DNA from: Rhabditophanes sp. KR3021
Taxonomy: Eukaryota > Nematoda > Chromadorea > Rhabditida > Alloionematidae
NCBI GenBank assembly: GCA_963281155.1
Contig: CAUJLY010000002.1
Location: forward strand, 1,116,001-1,180,000
Direction of reading: 5' to 3'
Length of the DNA: 64,000 bases
Shown here in pieces: positions 11,875 through 23,663 of the stretch (its first letter is position 1; each line of letters opens with the position of its first letter). Position numbers and translations under genes: made by a program. The notes beneath the pieces were generated by a model. It ran no database searches, was not told the DNA's origin, and saw only the letters and a list, made by a program, of their open reading frames with translations.

Positions 11875-13985
11875 GTTGCTGTTGGTAACAAACCTTCACG
11901 TTGGCACGAGGAAAAATCAAAATTCTATATACTAAAATATTTAACTTAAGATGCCTTTTTTAATTAGAAAATAAATTCACTTCGTACATTGTGTGTTTGA
12001 TTCGCGTTGTTTACAATTAATAATAATTACTATTAAAAATTACTTTCCACATTGGCTGATAATAATCTTAAAAAAAGTTCATGACAACACATTTTAACGA
12101 CTGCTGATAAAGTGTTATGTTCATCATAAATTTATTTTTATAGGGTAATCCAATTAATTTTATTGTCACCATTTGTATGCCATTAATTTTATGTTATTTT
12201 ACGACTTTTCTCCCTTCCAAAGTTACTTTCAAAATGCAATTTAGCTTTATTATGTTACAACGGCACTTTCGGTATTACTATTTTTATGGTCTTAAATATT
12301 CTAATAAAACGAGTATTCTATAAAAATACATATTCTTTTGGAGCTCAAAAAAGCAACGTATATATTTTAATTATCAAAAGGAACATTATTTTAGCGTATA
12401 AGTTGATAATATGATACAAATTTTATCAAATAACATTTACCATAATCTTTTAAGCTTCTAATCTCAAAGCTTAACAAATTATTAATACCAAATATAGTAG
12501 TTGAAACAAAATTCTTGAGCAGCTCACTTGACGTTAAGACGCTTAATTTACCCTTTTATTTAAGCTTTCACCTTTCAGAGACAGAAGGCTTTTGACTTTT
12601 TGAGATAACGAGCTATCTTTGTATACTGCTAAATTTAACAGTGTTTTTAGGTGTCATTAGGTGAAGGAACCATCACACTAATCAAAAAACACATAAAATC
12701 AAACGCAATATCCTTTTATCGTCATTCTATGGGTTGACTATAATAATAATCACCTTTCCCACTAAACATATAAAAATATACTTAACTGTTTCATAAGCTG
12801 GTGATGGCAAAATACTTTACATTAACAAATGTATTCATGTCATTTACAATTAATCAAACGCACCAATCTTTTTATCTACCCAAAGACAATCGTCTTTTCC
12901 ATTATACACTTCCAAATACCCTTCTTATCCCCTCTAAGAGGACTATTTTTTTAAGCACACCATAACCCTCTTACATATCATTTAAGCGTTTCAATTCGGC
13001 CTTATACTCCGCATAATCATCAATTGTGACAACATTTGAATATTTATACAGTCATATCAATTCTCATTTATTTATATTTAGTTTATGTTCCGTAACACCC
13101 TCAATAATACTAGAAGGTAGTAGTATTAGTAATAGTTTATCTATTCTTGATGTTCTACAAGTATTCATTTCAATCAAATTCTTTCAACATTCTATGCCTT
13201 CCTTTTAATCACATGTAAATCAAAGTATTTTGATATGATGAGCGACAGGCAAATTGTTGTTCTTATCTCATCTTACCACACATATAATAATATTTTAATA
13301 TAATAGTATCCGACCAATTTTAATAATATTCAACATACTAGAATATTCTTCTTTTTTTGTCTAAACTCTTTTCATCTTCAAACTTCAAAATCGTTAGTAT
13401 GATCGAAGACAACAAAAAATTACATAATCTCAAGAATATAACTTTTACAAAATAGTTCTTCCATCAACCGCGTCCCTTCTCAACGCGCCACAACAACAAC
13501 CAAAAACCTCCTCCGTTTAACTCTTTTCCACTTCTATAATATTCAACTATTTTTTGCACACACATACACACTCCACCACACATATATCCAACACCACCAA
13601 CTAAACTTTTTTTTTATTTTGTCTTTTGTTATAAAGTAAAAACTACTACTAACTGGATCTAGAGCCTCAAACAGAGACTGTTGACGCAACAACCTTTTGC
13701 AGTCTTTTTTGGTGGTCGCACGCGGCCACAAAGAGTCACCACATCACCGACCCCACAACTATTACCATTACCAACTAACTAAAAACTATCTTCTTCTTCC
13801 TAATTATATTTAAAATTGTGTTGTATATGTCTCGTCCTTTTTTAGACACAACAACAAACAAAGTCGACTTTTGGTGGTGTATCATGTGTGTACATACTCT
13901 AACGTTTATTAATTGCTCTACTTTATTAGGGAGATCCTCAAAATTGGATTATTAATACTTTTAGAAAATCTAATCTAGCTGCGAT
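11875..13985. other. Intergenic, AT-rich, no supported gene
   Basis: This contains the GFPT 3'UTR and about 2 kb of AT-rich sequence. The part nearest the next gene (about 13440-13900) is richer in CA/CCA runs and probably represents promoter and 5'UTR sequence of the zinc-finger gene. A short hairpin-capable pair, AATACTA/TAGTATT, sits near 13107-13135. I see no coding exon or RNA gene. Confidence 0.55.
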
Positions 13986-15906
13986 ATGGATGAGGATGAG
14001 GATTGTAGTTTGAAGATTGATGAGACAGGGGAGGACAAATCTTTCGATCACACTAATGGACAAAGGCTTGATGAAGGTAAGTGCGAGTATTAGTCTCTAT
14101 TTATACGTACCTGTTAATAATTAAAGAAGCGACCAGCAACATTCCACTGGAATCTATCGCTCCTTCTGAGACGACAAGTATTGGCGGAGAGTTGGTGATG
14201 AATGGTAATAGTACAGCAGCAACGACAACTGCACAACAAACCAGACCTACGTCACCTCTACCATCTACATCAATTCCACCCAATAGTAGTAAGAAAAAAC
14301 GGGCTCAGGAAGAAGATCCGACCAAAGAAAAGTAAGTTGTGCTTTATTGCTTTTATTACCGTTGATTGTAGTACCATGGAAAACCCCAAGCCAGCCAAGA
14401 AAAGACGCCTAAATCAGTGCGCAGCCGTCCCATCTCCTTCCACCATAACTGGCCTCTCAGAAGTGACAACCGACGACAAAGGAACCTGCGTCTACACGTT
14501 CTCATGCCAAGTCGACGAAACCGAACTAGACGTAGTCTCCGGAACCTCCTGTGCCATTCCAATCACCGTCGTCACCAAATACAATGGCGTCATCTATTTT
14601 TCCACTAAAATCAATGCAGAAACAATGCACGGCATCCTAACTAAAGGCGAACCACCAATGCAACAAATTCAAAGACAGAAAAGAGCTCATCTCATAGATA
14701 ATGATGGACATGCTTATGATGGCTGTGAAAGTTGCGGGACTCCTTTTAGGAAACTGAATTCGAATAAGAGGAGTACGAGGCAAAATCATTCTAGAGACAA
14801 GACACCAGCCTCGCTCGACGGGGAGGAAGTGGAGGTGAAAGAAGAAGTAGTAGTGAAATGTGAGGAAAAAAGTTGTGTTAAAAGCTCCAATGGAGCCACT
14901 TCAACGTTACGAGAATTTCCGGAAAAGGAAGACGAGGTAGTAAGATGTCCTCATGAACAATGTGGGTATCGTTTCCTGGACCTAAGGGATGTCAATGACC
15001 ACCTAAGATCCAAACATGTCGGCAAAGCTGCCGTATTTAAAGAAAACTCTTCCACTCAAACAATGCCTTTCCTGCCTTCTAATACAACCTCAACATCGAC
15101 TAATACGGATAAACCAGAAAAAAGTATGAAAGAACCGCCCAGACCGAGGTCTAATAAATCCGGCGACACTTTGCCTGTCAATAACAAAGTTATCAAGACC
15201 GAAGTTGCCTCCATTAAGAATACTCCTCCGATCAACGGAAACTTAATTAATAACTTACAACACCAGCAACAATTCCAACAACAACAAAACCAACAAATGC
15301 TGGCATCGATGGGAATGCCTTTTATGTTTAACCAGCCGGGCCTTAATTTCAAGGGACCTTTACCGGTTGTGCCGCAGCAATTGCCATCCACTTCAAGTGC
15401 CGGTACGCCAAAGACAAGTGATATTCATTCGAAGCATAAGATACATGAATTAAAAGCTGCCTCAACGGCCCCTGCTTCTCCTAGTACGTCGGTTAGATCC
15501 AATTCTACCAACAACAATGCATTGGCTCCGCAAACATCCATACCCAATTCAGTGGGTCTCAATTCATCCTTCGACGCCATAAGGCCTTCTTCAGTAAATG
15601 GAATGGCAATGCCGCCCACTATGATGCCTTTTCCTTTCTCACCTGGGATGGGAATGCCTTTTCCAATGGGTCCTGGCCAAATGGGACTGCCAAATCAAGG
15701 GCCTGGAGGTATGTTCAATATGAATATGAATTCTATGATGCAGGCAGCTGCCTCAGCTCAGATGAACAGACAAATGATGATGGTAGGTTGATGAGTTACA
15801 TGGTTTTATTTTAATCTTTTAGGGAATGATGCCTTCCCCAACACCTGATCAAATGGCAATGTTGAGCCAGCAAATGGCAATGTACAATAATATGCCTCCG
15901 AAGTAA
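13986..15906 (+). CDS. C2H2-type zinc-finger, Met/Gln-rich nuclear protein
   Basis: Exons 13986-14076, 14127-14331, 14372-15782 and 15823-15906 (596 aa). The start is an acidic peptide (MDEDEDCSLKIDE). Two basic, NLS-like clusters follow (SKKKRAQEED, AKKRRLNQ). A conserved-looking globular part, VYTFSCQVDETELDVVSGTS, comes next; then a possible Cys pair GCESCGTPF, and one C2H2 finger (CPHEQCGYRFLDLRDVNDHL then RSKH). The second half is low-complexity: Gln runs, Pro/Ser stretches and a Met-rich C-terminus (MGMPFPMGPGQMG). This reads as a transcriptional regulator. The single finger and overall layout are reminiscent of the brakeless/ZNF608-609 type, but I could not align the diagnostic segments, so that is only a suggestion. 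Acceptor-like AGs lie at 13963-13964 and 13977-13978 just before the ATG. Its 3' end faces the next gene at 68 nt. Confidence 0.8.
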
Positions 15907-15974
15907 TACGAAATAATTTATATTTTATTGTTTTTATTTAAATAAAACCCTTTTTCAAATTAAATAGCTTATTG
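15907..15974. other. Shared convergent 3' interval with overlapping poly(A) signals
   Basis: Only 68 nt separate the stop codons of two convergent genes. TTTATTTAAATAAAACC around 15935-15951 offers TTTATT (AATAAA on the minus strand) and AATAAA on the plus strand within a few bases, so the two 3'UTRs probably overlap. Confidence 0.6.
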
Positions 15975-17724
15975 TTACAAATTCAGAGTAGATTGCAATC
16001 CCTTGTAAAGAACATCAAGCTCCGAAGTCAAAACAAGCAATGGCCCGCATTGAAGCCTCAGTGAACGTCTGATCAACATTCCCACTTGCGACAATTGTTT
16101 GCCATACGCATAAATGGACAAAATGGGATCTCTCATTTTAGGGGAAAATGAATTAAATGTACAAATCTCCTTTATCCATGTTAAAACTAATTCAATATCC
16201 GACTCACATGCTTTCAATTGAACCATCTGTTGGAGTCTTAGAGATCTAATTTCTACTAATTCTTTTCTCTTTAATCGAGAATCTCTGGCATTTTTTATAA
16301 GTTCATTTATGTTGTAATGCTCGGTCATTGCTTTTCTTTTGCCATCTCCATCGGTCAAGGCAATGTTCTTCAGATTCTGGAGGAAGTTATCTGCGTGGGC
16401 ATTCATTGTTTCGAAGGCTCGTGTCATTTCTATGAAGGAAGATTCGAGGGAATGAATGTCTTGGCGTAAAGTATTGACTTCTTTTGCCATTTCATCTCCT
16501 TCAGTGCATAAGATTTTCAGCAGAATATCGCTTTGCCTATAAAACTCAGACAAAGATTCATGAAAAGTCAAACTTTGCTGAACTGTAGCAAAATGCCTTT
16601 TAATTTTGTTGACAAATTCAACCACAAACATCTCCATATTCTGTCGCATTCCAATCAACTCACTTCCAAATTCAGGCCGAGTCTCAATAAAAAACTCCAC
16701 TCCCTCACACAACTCCCTAGCCTGCTCAGCAACTTCTTCCGTCTTACTAACTAATTGCCTCAACTCCTTGTCCAATTGTTTAACCTCATCCACCGACGAA
16801 CCCATCTCATTTAACGAACCGAACCAAGTTAAGCCAGCTCCCCTAACCCACTCAACTAATTGAGCCATTCCTTCGCAATGCTCTCTTAATAAAGAAGGGA
16901 TTAATTTAGGCGAGTCGGAATCGTCATTTTCCTCTATTGCATTTCTTAATTCTTCTATCTCTTCACCATCTTCAACAGCCTCATCCACAGCTTTTTTCTT
17001 TTGATAATTAATATTCATTATACTAGCCATTTTTCTTTGATCTCCCCTCCTTCTCAATTCACCCTCATTCAAAATCATCTCAACTAAAATAGACTTGTCC
17101 TTCTTTCTCAACTTAGTGATACCTCCCAAAATGTAATGCTTATCTACAAACTTGGAGCATTTCTTTTGGTCAAGATACTCTTCAAATGATTTGGTGATAT
17201 CTATCCAAGTAGATAAGCCATAAGGTCCGAATGGATCTACCAAATCTTTGCCATTCACGTACTTGTGGACTTTATTTAAGGTGACTAAATTTGTCTTGTA
17301 ATCATAAGCATCCATCAAGATGTCGAAATTAATCTTTTGTTGGATAATAAAACCTTCAGGTTCGATCAAAAGCACTTGGGAGATTTTGTTGCCAAATGTT
17401 ATTTTGATTGTCTTCAGGAGGAGGCGAACGTACTTTTGAGTTAATTTGCGGGCGTCTATTAGGACGAGGATGTTGGAAAGTAAAGGATCTTGGAGACAAT
17501 TTAAAATATGAGAAAAAACCGATGTAAGCAAATCAAAGTGAAGTGAACCCATATTTTTATGGAGAAGAGAGTCTCGGACTTGTTCGAAGCATATTTGGAT
17601 GAGAGCACCGGAAGATGCTGAAATGTTGGTTATTAATTAGTTGTTTGGATAACTTACGACCATAATAAGATGAGTGTCGGTTGCTTTTATTATTAGATGG
17701 TTTGTTTCTACGTAATGTGTTCAT
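15975..17724 (-). CDS. SESTD1-like protein (SEC14-like domain plus spectrin repeats)
   Basis: Minus-strand exons 17724-17658 and 17617-15975 (569 aa; phase-1 junction gives a Pro). The first about 185 residues have the lipid-binding CRAL-TRIO/SEC14-like pattern (LIDARKLTQ, KISQVLLIEPEGFIIQ, LSTWIDITKSFEEYLDQ). The rest is helical, spectrin-like. The segment KELVEIRSLRLQQMVQLKAC matches in order the SESTD1 segment around its first spectrin repeats, and YAYGKQLSQVGMLIRRSLR matches the next one. Vertebrate SESTD1 binds phospholipids and TRPC channels, and acts on small-GTPase and dishevelled signalling. This protein is about 125 residues shorter and ends soon after the second repeat, so the last repeat region is missing or in an unseen exon. 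MGSLHF at 17552 is an internal Met, because the frame is open into the upstream exon. Confidence 0.78.
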
Positions 17725-18151
17725 TTTATCAATAAAGCAATTGCAAGATTAGCTAATTCACTATTGGCGATAGAGTACTCTAACCGAAATACAATTATAA
17801 TAGCACCCAGAACAGTTGTTTTAAATCCAAAATACCACTTCAGTACAAATACTCAAAATTAATTATTATAATATTATCAAACGTTCCAAACATCTCTACA
17901 CATAATATCCACCCATCTGTCAGGGTCATCGTACATGGCCTAATTTGAAGGAATGTAAATAGTAAAGTGTGTGTATAATAATATTATCGTTAAAAATTAA
18001 GACAAGAAAGTACAACAAGATTTTATAATATATTGCCAAGGTGATATACTCTTTCAATGTTTGTTGATGGTGTGTATAATGGATGTTGAGTAACAATTTA
18101 TTTTTAACATAACAAAGAGGGCAGAAGACAACAAGTATGATGTGTGCAAAA
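17725..18151. other. Intergenic between RPLP2 and the SESTD1-like gene
   Basis: About 430 nt between two genes on the minus strand. It contains the RPLP2 3'UTR and the SESTD1-like promoter or leader. I see no further gene; the open frame here is hydrophobic and AT-driven. Confidence 0.55.
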
Positions 18152-18528
18152 TTAGTCAAAAAGACCGAATCCCATATCTTCATCTTCAGATTCTTCCTTC
18201 TTTTCTTCCTTCTTGGCAGCTGAAAAGTAGGTAAAATTAGATTCGGGTCATTTAAAAGGTAAAACTAACCGGCTGGGGCAGCAGCGGCGGCAGATGGAGC
18301 GGCGGCAGCAGATGGAGCAGCTCCTCCTGATGGAACTGAAGCTAATTTCTTGGATCCTTCGACAATCAATTCAGCGACATTCTTTCCTTCTAATGAAGCA
18401 AGGACTTTCTTGAGGGCAGCGGCGTCAACAGAAGCACCGACGGATCCGAGGATATCTTCGACATTTTTGGATGATGGGGCAGCGACTCCTCCGAGTTGGG
18501 CCAAGAGAACAGCAGCGACGTACTTCAT
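18152..18528 (-). CDS. rplp2: 60S acidic ribosomal protein P2
   Basis: Minus-strand exons 18528-18270 and 18219-18152 (108 aa, normal for P2). P2 forms the lateral stalk of the large ribosomal subunit with P0 and P1 and recruits elongation factors. The N-terminus MKYVAAVLLAQLGG, the helix segment SVDAAALKKVLASLEGK, the Ala/Pro-rich hinge and the C-terminal acidic tag EESEDEDMGFGLFD are all canonical; the tag is also the target of ribosome-inactivating proteins. The intron (50 nt) splits the hinge from the tag. Codons are visibly GC-richer than the surroundings, as expected for a highly expressed gene. An acceptor TTTTCTAG lies 19 nt upstream of the ATG. Confidence 0.97.
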
Positions 18529-18547
18529 TATTTTGTGATGCAGAAAC

Positions 18548-18549
18548 CT
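18548..18549 (-). promoter_or_regulatory. Candidate trans-splice acceptor of rplp2
   Basis: Read on the minus strand, AATTTTCTAG ends 19 nt upstream of the RPLP2 start codon. It could be a spliced-leader acceptor, or the 3' end of a 5'UTR intron. Confidence 0.45.
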
Positions 18550-20395
18550 AGAAAATTCAATTTAATTGGTGGGTTTAATTTAGACGATGTAAGGCCAATT
18601 TAATGGAATAAACGAGTTGGGGAGGCATACAATAAGTTCAAAATAATTATTAAAAGCAAATAAAATGAGTACGATTTGAGTAGTTCCAAAAAATGGCACT
18701 AAATTGAAGTATAAGCAAGTAAATTTTGAAAATATAATCTAAAATACATTGGTAATGGGCCACTACAGGCAGTAGACAGGAAATCGTGGAAGGAAATGCT
18801 TTGGTAAGAAGTGTCTTTAATCCTTGATTAGCTGTACTTTTGAGTGGAAAGTCAGTGGAGTAAGCTGATAACACATACCCACTACACTTCAAACCATTGC
18901 CTTTTATTTGATTAGGAAAGAGGACAGGATATAAATATTAAAATGTGGGTGTACTTTGTGATTATTTAGGAAGTTCACTTTGGGTTTAATTAAATAGACA
19001 ATTCCAAGCAATTATATGGGCAAAGGGAATTTAAAATGCAATTTGTTATGTCATACACATCCATCTATTTTGACTTTTATATTAAAAAATTTAATTCAAC
19101 TTTTAGGGTGGATTAGAGGAATTAGTTGACAGCAGTCTGTTATTTAGATTGAAAAGGTGCTTTAATACAAGTTTGGTAAGCATTATTTCCTTGATTTCAG
19201 TGGCATTTTCCCACCAGCGCCTCCATTTGTCCCTATACACTTTGAGGATGGTGGTGCGACTGTATACAAACACACCCAAACCACCGAATTTGAAAAACGC
19301 ATCTCTCACTAGATATCTCCTCAAATTGATAAGCTAAGCTTTTTATTGCCTTGAAAAGGGGTGCCTTTACTTGGTGGCGACTGCTTCTTTATTATCGTTC
19401 ATTTATTAATCTCAAAAAACGAATACCTTCTACTATCATAAAAGTTGATATGAGTTTAAAAATCAACGGTCAGTATGTCTGTCTGTGATAGTGAATACTT
19501 AAAATATGTATTATTATTATAATTATTATGATGCGGTAGTTGTTGTATATGTTAAGCATTCGCATCCATGATACCTAAGTTTATGATTATGCAATCTGAT
19601 TATTGTTGTTATTATCATTTATTTAGTCTAAATAAATTAAATTAATCAAAATCAAAAAACACGCCCAATTGTTTACCGATTCTTATAATCAAACATGCAT
19701 CTCTTTGATAATTTATGCAACGTGTTCGCAAACAAAAACTTTTCATATTTCTTGATATTATCATAAATCACCATCCATTCTTTTCTTATCTCATTTTTTA
19801 AAGATTTACCAAGACAAAGACATCAACTCATTGATGAACCCTCTAAAATTGATATTCCAATTATTTTAATCTACTCATAAATAAAAATATATTCCAACAA
19901 CTATCTGAATTTGACGCCAAAAGTATGTTCCACTAATTAACAAAAGTTTCCAATTATTTTCGTCATAATAAATGATATTAATGCAAAAAACACTTTAAAT
20001 ATAATCCAATAATAATAACGCACACATCATTCTCATGTTATTTTGTGTCATCCAAAAAGTGATTAATAATTTTGATGACAAAACAGACCAATCTTGTTTT
20101 GAGATATATACCCAACTACACCCGACTACTACCTTCACAAGAGTACAAGACAATGTCAAATTATGTTCAGCAAACATTTGATATCCCCTTGTTTGGCCGC
20201 ACTTTAGAAGGGTCCTAGAAAGCAATATAAGAGCAATTTGTTTAAAAGCCTCTAGCCACAGTCTGTACCCATCTAGTCCGACTTAATACCCATAAAACCA
20301 AATTTCATACCCTATTTCGGATACTTCTATACAACCAAGTCCACCCTTAAAATGTGCCAAAATCTACCAAATTATATCAAAATATATTCAAATTT
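18550..20395. other. Mostly gene-free interval with one weak coding-like segment
   Basis: This is AT-rich and without a convincing gene. The exception is the minus-strand stretch about 19190-19335, where an acceptor-like AAAAGCTTAG precedes a frame reading DAFFKFGGLGVFVYSRTTIL and then KVYRDKWRRWWENATEIKEI. Its composition looks protein-like, but there is no ATG in frame before it, no clear partner exon and the 3' part decays, so I do not call it. Confidence 0.4.
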
Positions 20396-20662
20396 ATGCA
20401 AATATATAATCCACAGGCCCTGTGTCTTACCACCCTGTACGATAAGTTCGAGATAGCACCTGCGCTCTTCGTGGCAAGAGCCACCTAAATTTGACACTAC
20501 TATTGATTGTGTCGAGGCAGACCGCAACCCACACTTTCGACTGAGGCGGAGATCTCTTAAACTAGCCGAGACACGATGTTGTTGCGTTGGTGACCTATAG
20601 TGCGCGTTGGGAATTTATGCAAATTTGTGAGAGGACTTCTCTCAGACAATCAATATTTGCAT
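20396..20662. promoter_or_regulatory. GC-richer island flanked by three octamer (ATGCAAAT) motifs
   Basis: ATGCAAAT occurs at 20396-20403 and 20617-20624, and its reverse complement ATTTGCAT at 20655-20662. Between the first two lies about 200 bp clearly less AT-rich than its surroundings, with short hairpin-capable pairs (CACAG...CTGTG at about 20415; GCTCTT...AAGAGC at about 20462). The octamer is the POU-factor site of snRNA and histone promoters. The island could be an enhancer/promoter of the NCOA6-like gene downstream or a structured RNA gene; no known RNA family is recognised. Confidence 0.45.
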
Positions 20663-20833
20663 TTGAGTTCAGGATCATATTTTTAAATCACATTTTATTT
20701 TTAGCTAAGTTGATTGATGGTTTGACAATTGTAAAAGTGTTTGTGTTAATTCGGTTCTTTTATGCTTCCCAAATTTGCTTCTCCACTTCATTAATATCTT
20801 GTAATCAGTTGCAATAACTATTTTTGTAGATTG

Positions 20834-20883
20834 ATGTGCCAGTGATTCTAGTGTTCTGAATGCCGTATGAACCAACTTGTTGA
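20834..20883 (+). promoter_or_regulatory. Two upstream ORFs in the NCOA6-like 5' leader
   Basis: After an acceptor-like TTTTTGTAG (AG at 20828-20829), the leader has ATG TGC CAG TGA at 20834-20845 and a second ATG at 20860. The second opens an 8-codon uORF ending at 20883, overlapping the main start at 20867. Such uORFs usually lower translation of the main frame. Confidence 0.5.
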
Positions 20884-23663
20884 CGTCTCGCCGTCTGGCC
20901 GTGCTACCAGTCACCATTGCTGTCCGAGGAGTATTGAAACCCAAGAATCCTCCTCATCCCACAATTTGGCGTGTTCTATCAAATCTGAACAGAACATTGA
21001 TATCATTACTAATATCGCACTACCCACCCCATCTTCATCAATACCATTGTTATCTAAAAATAACCATTCTCCAACACCACCACTACCTTCCTCTCCCAAA
21101 ACGACGACGCATTCCGTCAAACAACAGTCAAAACGTAAGTGGTTATAACTTTCTATTCTCCCAAATTATGGCCAACATCTTGTCTATTCCAGCTGGTGTG
21201 CCAAATCACAACGCCTTACATTCTAGTACGATCCAGGTGGAGGTGGTTCCGAGTCACAAGAAAATTTTTGCTATCACTCTATCTACTACTCAGCCCATTT
21301 GCCAAGACTTGCGGCGTCTTTATAGTGATAAGGCCAAGGAATTAAGTAGTTCTCTCGGTATAGTCAGTCTCGTGGTGCCTTCTGACACTCCTAAACAAAT
21401 AATACTACCTCAGTTGCAGGATATCGAAGGAAGGTCCAGGCACAATAGTTACCAACAGTGTTCCACCGACCCAAGCACTTCTACTGTCAAAGAATCGCCT
21501 TTACTAGTAAATTTGCTCAGACAATCGACAATGCCCACCAATTTTCAGGATTCCCTCAAACTTTCTCCTTATATTAACCCACAATCTAATTTACCACCTT
21601 CCTCATCCTTTCTTCAACAACAGGCGCATTTACATCACCAACATCAACAACAGGCGCAACAACACCACCAACAACACCAACATTTGCCGCCACAATACCA
21701 AGGACTTCCACCTAATCCGAATAACTTTCAACAACACCAACAACCCACAATCCCTCACCCGCAACAGCAGCAAATTTACATCCCTTCCAGTACTCCCACC
21801 CACCAACAACCTCCGAATTTGCAAAGTATCCAACAACCCAATCTTCAGCAATCCAATCTTCAGCAACCTAATCTCCAACAAGGCCAACAACAGGGCCAAG
21901 TACAACGAAACGCAGGTTATGGTTATAGCATAGATCAGCGAATGCCAGTCCACCAACAACCTCCTCCACATATAGTGCCCCCCGGCTATTCACACCCCAC
22001 CCAACAACAACCCTACTCAATGATGAACCCTCACCAAATCCAGCACCAACCAAATCCACAACAACAGCCAATTACTAGACAAATTCCTGCCCAGCCTCCT
22101 CCCCAAGTAGTCAAAGAAAACCCTCCATCCAAAGCAAAAAGAAAAAGACCTCCAACCAAGAAACAACTCCAAGCAGAAGCCAAAGCCGCTGCCCTCCAAA
22201 TGCAAATGCACCACCCAACTTCTATTCCCTCATCATCTGCCCCTGCCCCGACTCAGCCTGGTCAATATCAGCCTCATCTCGAACAACACCCTTACCAGAT
22301 GCAGTCACAATTCCAACCTGTAACTCCACAGCAACAGGAATACTTTCGGATGCAACAACCAAGGATTCCTCCTCAACAACAATTAAGGCAAACCCAGCCA
22401 TTTCCTCCCCAACAAGTTCCATTCAGGCCAGGAATGAGCCAACCTTCCCAGCATTTTGAGTCTCCATTTGGAACGCCACCAGTCAACTCAAACCCTAATA
22501 CTCCGTTATGGGCTGGCTCTGGTAGGACGCCTGTTCTGGAAGTTCATCGCAACTACATACATCCATCAACTCCAACTCACCCTCAACCTGCCTATCTCCA
22601 GCAACAACACCCACCTCAAAATTACTACCACCCATCTCCATCACCAACCGTCAAACCTGGACCCTTGCATTCACTTCCTTTGCCAGAGGACGTTACCTTT
22701 GGCGGAAATATAGGGGACGATGGGTTGGATGAAGTCGATTTGGATATGATTGAGCCGATGAGGACTATCTCGACCAATTCTGCTACTTCAAGTAGTAACT
22801 CAAATAGCCATTTCATGGGGCAACAAGGGTACGGACAGCAGCAAGCGATGGCCATTCATTCACCTACAGTTGTTGGGAATGCGTATTATGGGGGGCAGCA
22901 ACAAGGAATGTATCTGCCGCAACAGGCTCCCACTCCCATTTACCACCAATCCCCTCAGAATGGCCATCCACACCAGAATAATGGGAGTCAGCAACACTTT
23001 TACCACAACCAATCTCCACAAACATCTGCCTGTTCGTCTAATTTGGGTGGGATGGTAGGCACTTCTAAAACCCCCTCAAAGCAAACTACTCCTAAACAAA
23101 GCAAAGCCAAAAATGCTTCCGAAACCAAAGGTAAGAAAAAAACAGAACCTCTCGAAGATCCAGTGGCGGAGATGGAAAGATTGAAAAGACAAGAGTACCA
23201 GATTAATTCAACAATCAACTCAGTCATCGACAACATGATGAGGGAAGGTAGTGAGACGCCGGGGGCAACACCCACTCCGGTTAATAATGGTGGCAAGAAT
23301 GGAATGGGCCCAGGGAAGGTTAGTGGCCCCAACAACAATGGCCCTCAATTCTTCGGACCCAATTATCAAGGTGGAGAGTATTATGAACATAGCATGACCC
23401 ACCAAGTCGCTTACCACCCCCAACAGCCCCCCTACTTCAATGGGAGTTACAAGAAGGGCAGTGGACACTCATCAGGATCTCCACAAGTAATGATGGCACA
23501 ACCTCCGTATGCGGCTCAGCCCACCCCTAGCACCAACTTACCACCTCCTCCTACTCCACCAGCCAAAGCCACTCGAAAAAGAAAATCAAAGAATGAGTCA
23601 GCCGGAAGAGGAGGTAAATTAGCGGCAACTAGCGATGAAACCAAATTGTCAACCTTTACTTGA
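20867..23663 (+). CDS. NCOA6 (ASC-2/PRIP)-like transcriptional coactivator
   Basis: Exons 20867-21134 and 21193-23663 (912 aa). An in-frame TAG lies between the upstream acceptor and this ATG, supporting the start. Residues about 102-162 (from TIQVEVVPSHKKIFAITLST to PSDTPKQIIL) match in order the conserved N-terminal domain of NCOA6: the strands, then an 'LRRLY...LSSSLGIVSL' helix-strand equivalent to its 'LRDLGILSV' segment. At 193-198 is an LxxLL motif in the same context as the NCOA6 receptor-binding box (SPLLVNLL). The rest is Gln/Pro/Asn-rich, disordered, with a basic cluster SKAKRKRPPTKK and a final conserved-looking helix PVAEMERLKRQEYQINSTIN. NCOA6 is a nuclear-receptor coactivator and a subunit of the MLL3/4 H3K4-methyltransferase complex. 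The LxxLL box here lies much nearer the N-terminus than in vertebrates. No enzymatic domain is expected. Confidence 0.7.

Noticed and set aside
19103..19335. Protein-like minus-strand segment (FFKFGGLGVFVYSRTTIL...)
   Set aside because: Has an acceptor-like AG and plausible composition but no in-frame ATG, no partner exon and a decaying 3' part; kept only as a note.
20436..20450. tRNA B-box-like GTTCGAGAT
   Set aside because: Lacks the terminal CC of a B-box and no A-box or cloverleaf can be drawn around it.
20430..20560. Possible 5S rRNA (ACCACCCTG word)
   Set aside because: Only a nine-base word matches; internal control regions and the terminal helix of 5S rRNA are absent.
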